Shown here: piece by piece, positions 23,001-23,581 of the stretch
Position numbering within the stretch: position 1 is the first letter of the stretch
Layout of the letters: every line of letters starts with the position of its first letter
NCBI GenBank assembly: GCA_036401755.1
Contig: DASWUD010000288.1
Span: 1 to 23,581, forward strand
Direction: 5' to 3'
From: DASWUD01 sp036401755
GTDB lineage: Bacteria > Pseudomonadota > Gammaproteobacteria > Thiohalomonadales > Thiohalomonadaceae
DNA: 23,581 nt
The notes under the pieces: generated by a model
The model's input: the letters and a program-made list of their open reading frames with translations, nothing else
Told to the model about the DNA's origin: nothing
Database searches by the model: none
Program-made: the position numbers and the translations under genes

Positions 23001-23581
23001 CCGAGATCGCCAAAGCGCGTCTGCAGCGCAGCGAGCGCAACCAGTGCTGCGGTTTCGGTGCGCAGTACACGTGGGCCAAGACGCACGCCCTGATAACCCG
23101 ACAAGAGCGCCTGCTGCTGCTCATGCGGTGACAGCCCCCCCTCCGGACCGACCAGCAGTGTGAAAGATGAGGCAGCGGCCAAGCTGTTGATGCCTCCCGC
23201 GGCGCGATGATCGAGCAGCAGCCGCGCTCCTTCTCCTGGCCTAGCCAACCATGCAGCGAGCGTCATCACCGGTAACAGTTCTGGTAGTTTGTTGCGTCCG
23301 CACTGTTCACAGGCGCCGGTGATGATGCCGCGCCAATGTTCCAGCCGTTTTTCCTGGCGCTCACCTTTCAGCTCCACCACACAATGCTCGGTCACAAGCG
23401 GTACGATGGTAGTGATCCCCAGCTCGACGGCTTTTTGCAGCGTATAGTCCATGCGCTCACCGCGCGAGATCCCTTGGGCGAGTGTGATCCGCAGGGGCGA
23501 TTCAACATCGGTCGGGAGAAGCTCCCCGAGGGTAACGACCACGCGGCGCTTTTCGATGTGCACGATGTGCGCCGGGTACTC
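22997..23581 (-). CDS. rsmE: 16S rRNA m3U1498 methyltransferase RsmE, 5' end outside window
   Basis: The C-terminal 194 residues of RsmE (usual length about 240), a SPOUT-class enzyme that methylates N3 of U1498 in 16S rRNA. Motifs: RMDYTLQKAVELGITTIVPL (substrate/AdoMet domain), ERQEKRLEHWRGIITGACEQ, LLVGPEGGLSPHEQ (AdoMet knot) and RLGPRVLRTETAALVALAAL near the end. The frame continues to the window edge (EYPAHIVHIEKRR), matching the RsmE N-terminal PUA-like domain, so the GTG at 23563 is internal and not the start. In E. coli rsmE is directly upstream of gshB; here the pil-chp block lies between them. Confidence 0.95.
   Translation of the reverse strand, partial: EYPAHIVHIEKRRVVVTLGELLPTDVESPLRITLAQGISRGERMDYTLQKAVELGITTIVPLVTEHCVVELKGERQEKRLEHWRGIITGACEQCGRNKLPELLPVMTLAAWLARPGEGARLLLDHRAAGGINSLAAASSFTLLVGPEGGLSPHEQQQALLSGYQGVRLGPRVLRTETAALVALAALQTRFGDLG

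Overview
The window looks like a chromosomal segment of a GC-rich gammaproteobacterium. Gene content and order resemble the Pseudomonas aeruginosa proC-yggS-pilT-pilU ... pyrC'-pyrB-pyrR-ruvX-yqgE-tonB3-gshB-pilGHIJ-chpA-chpC region. The segment also carries features less typical of Pseudomonas: PyrK downstream of pyrC', no pilK or chpB, and a diheme c-type cytochrome after chpC. A member of Chromatiales or a related sulfur-oxidiser lineage would fit, but the sequence alone does not fix the genus. I see no tRNA, rRNA, insertion sequence, integrase or CRISPR array, and no stretch above 300 bases without a gene.

Layout: (1) 1-2711, minus strand: the 5' end of an unidentified gene (1-114), then yggS-proC-yggT-yggU transcribed leftwards (PLP homeostasis, proline biosynthesis, two conserved membrane/small proteins). 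(2) 2801-5007, plus strand: pilT and pilU, the type IV pilus retraction ATPases, reading away from yggS across an 89-bp region with a possible promoter inside an inverted repeat. (3) 5022-5057: a strong bidirectional terminator where pilU and pyrK converge. (4) 5073-11795, minus strand: gshB, then a probable operon tonB-yqgE-ruvX-pyrR-pyrB-pyrC'-pyrK with many overlapping start/stop codons. It combines pyrimidine synthesis (ATCase, its non-catalytic DHOase-like partner, PyrR, PyrK) with a Holliday junction resolvase homologue and a TonB-type energy transducer. (5) 12053-22246, plus strand: the Pil-Chp chemosensory cluster pilG-pilH-pilI-pilJ-chpA-chpC. (6) 22320-23000: a secreted diheme cytochrome c, convergent with a partial rsmE (22997-23581) whose stop codon overlaps its own.

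How the genes work together: PilJ (receptor), PilI and ChpC (CheW-type adaptors), ChpA (multi-Hpt hybrid histidine kinase) and PilG/PilH (response regulators) form the pathway that controls type IV pilus extension and retraction. PilT and PilU are the retraction motors it acts on. The TonB protein corresponds by position to TonB3, which in P. aeruginosa is needed for normal twitching. The pyr genes supply UMP synthesis.

I find no convincing undescribed system. The points most worth a second look are the DHOase homologue lacking its metal-binding HxH motif, a PyrK without an adjacent pyrD, a reduced ChpA with mostly degenerate Hpt sites and no local PilK/ChpB methylation enzymes, an operator-like inverted repeat before pilT, and the apparent interruption of an E. 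coli-like rsmE-gshB-yqgE-ruvX-yggR-yggS-yggT-yggU backbone by the chp and pyr blocks.
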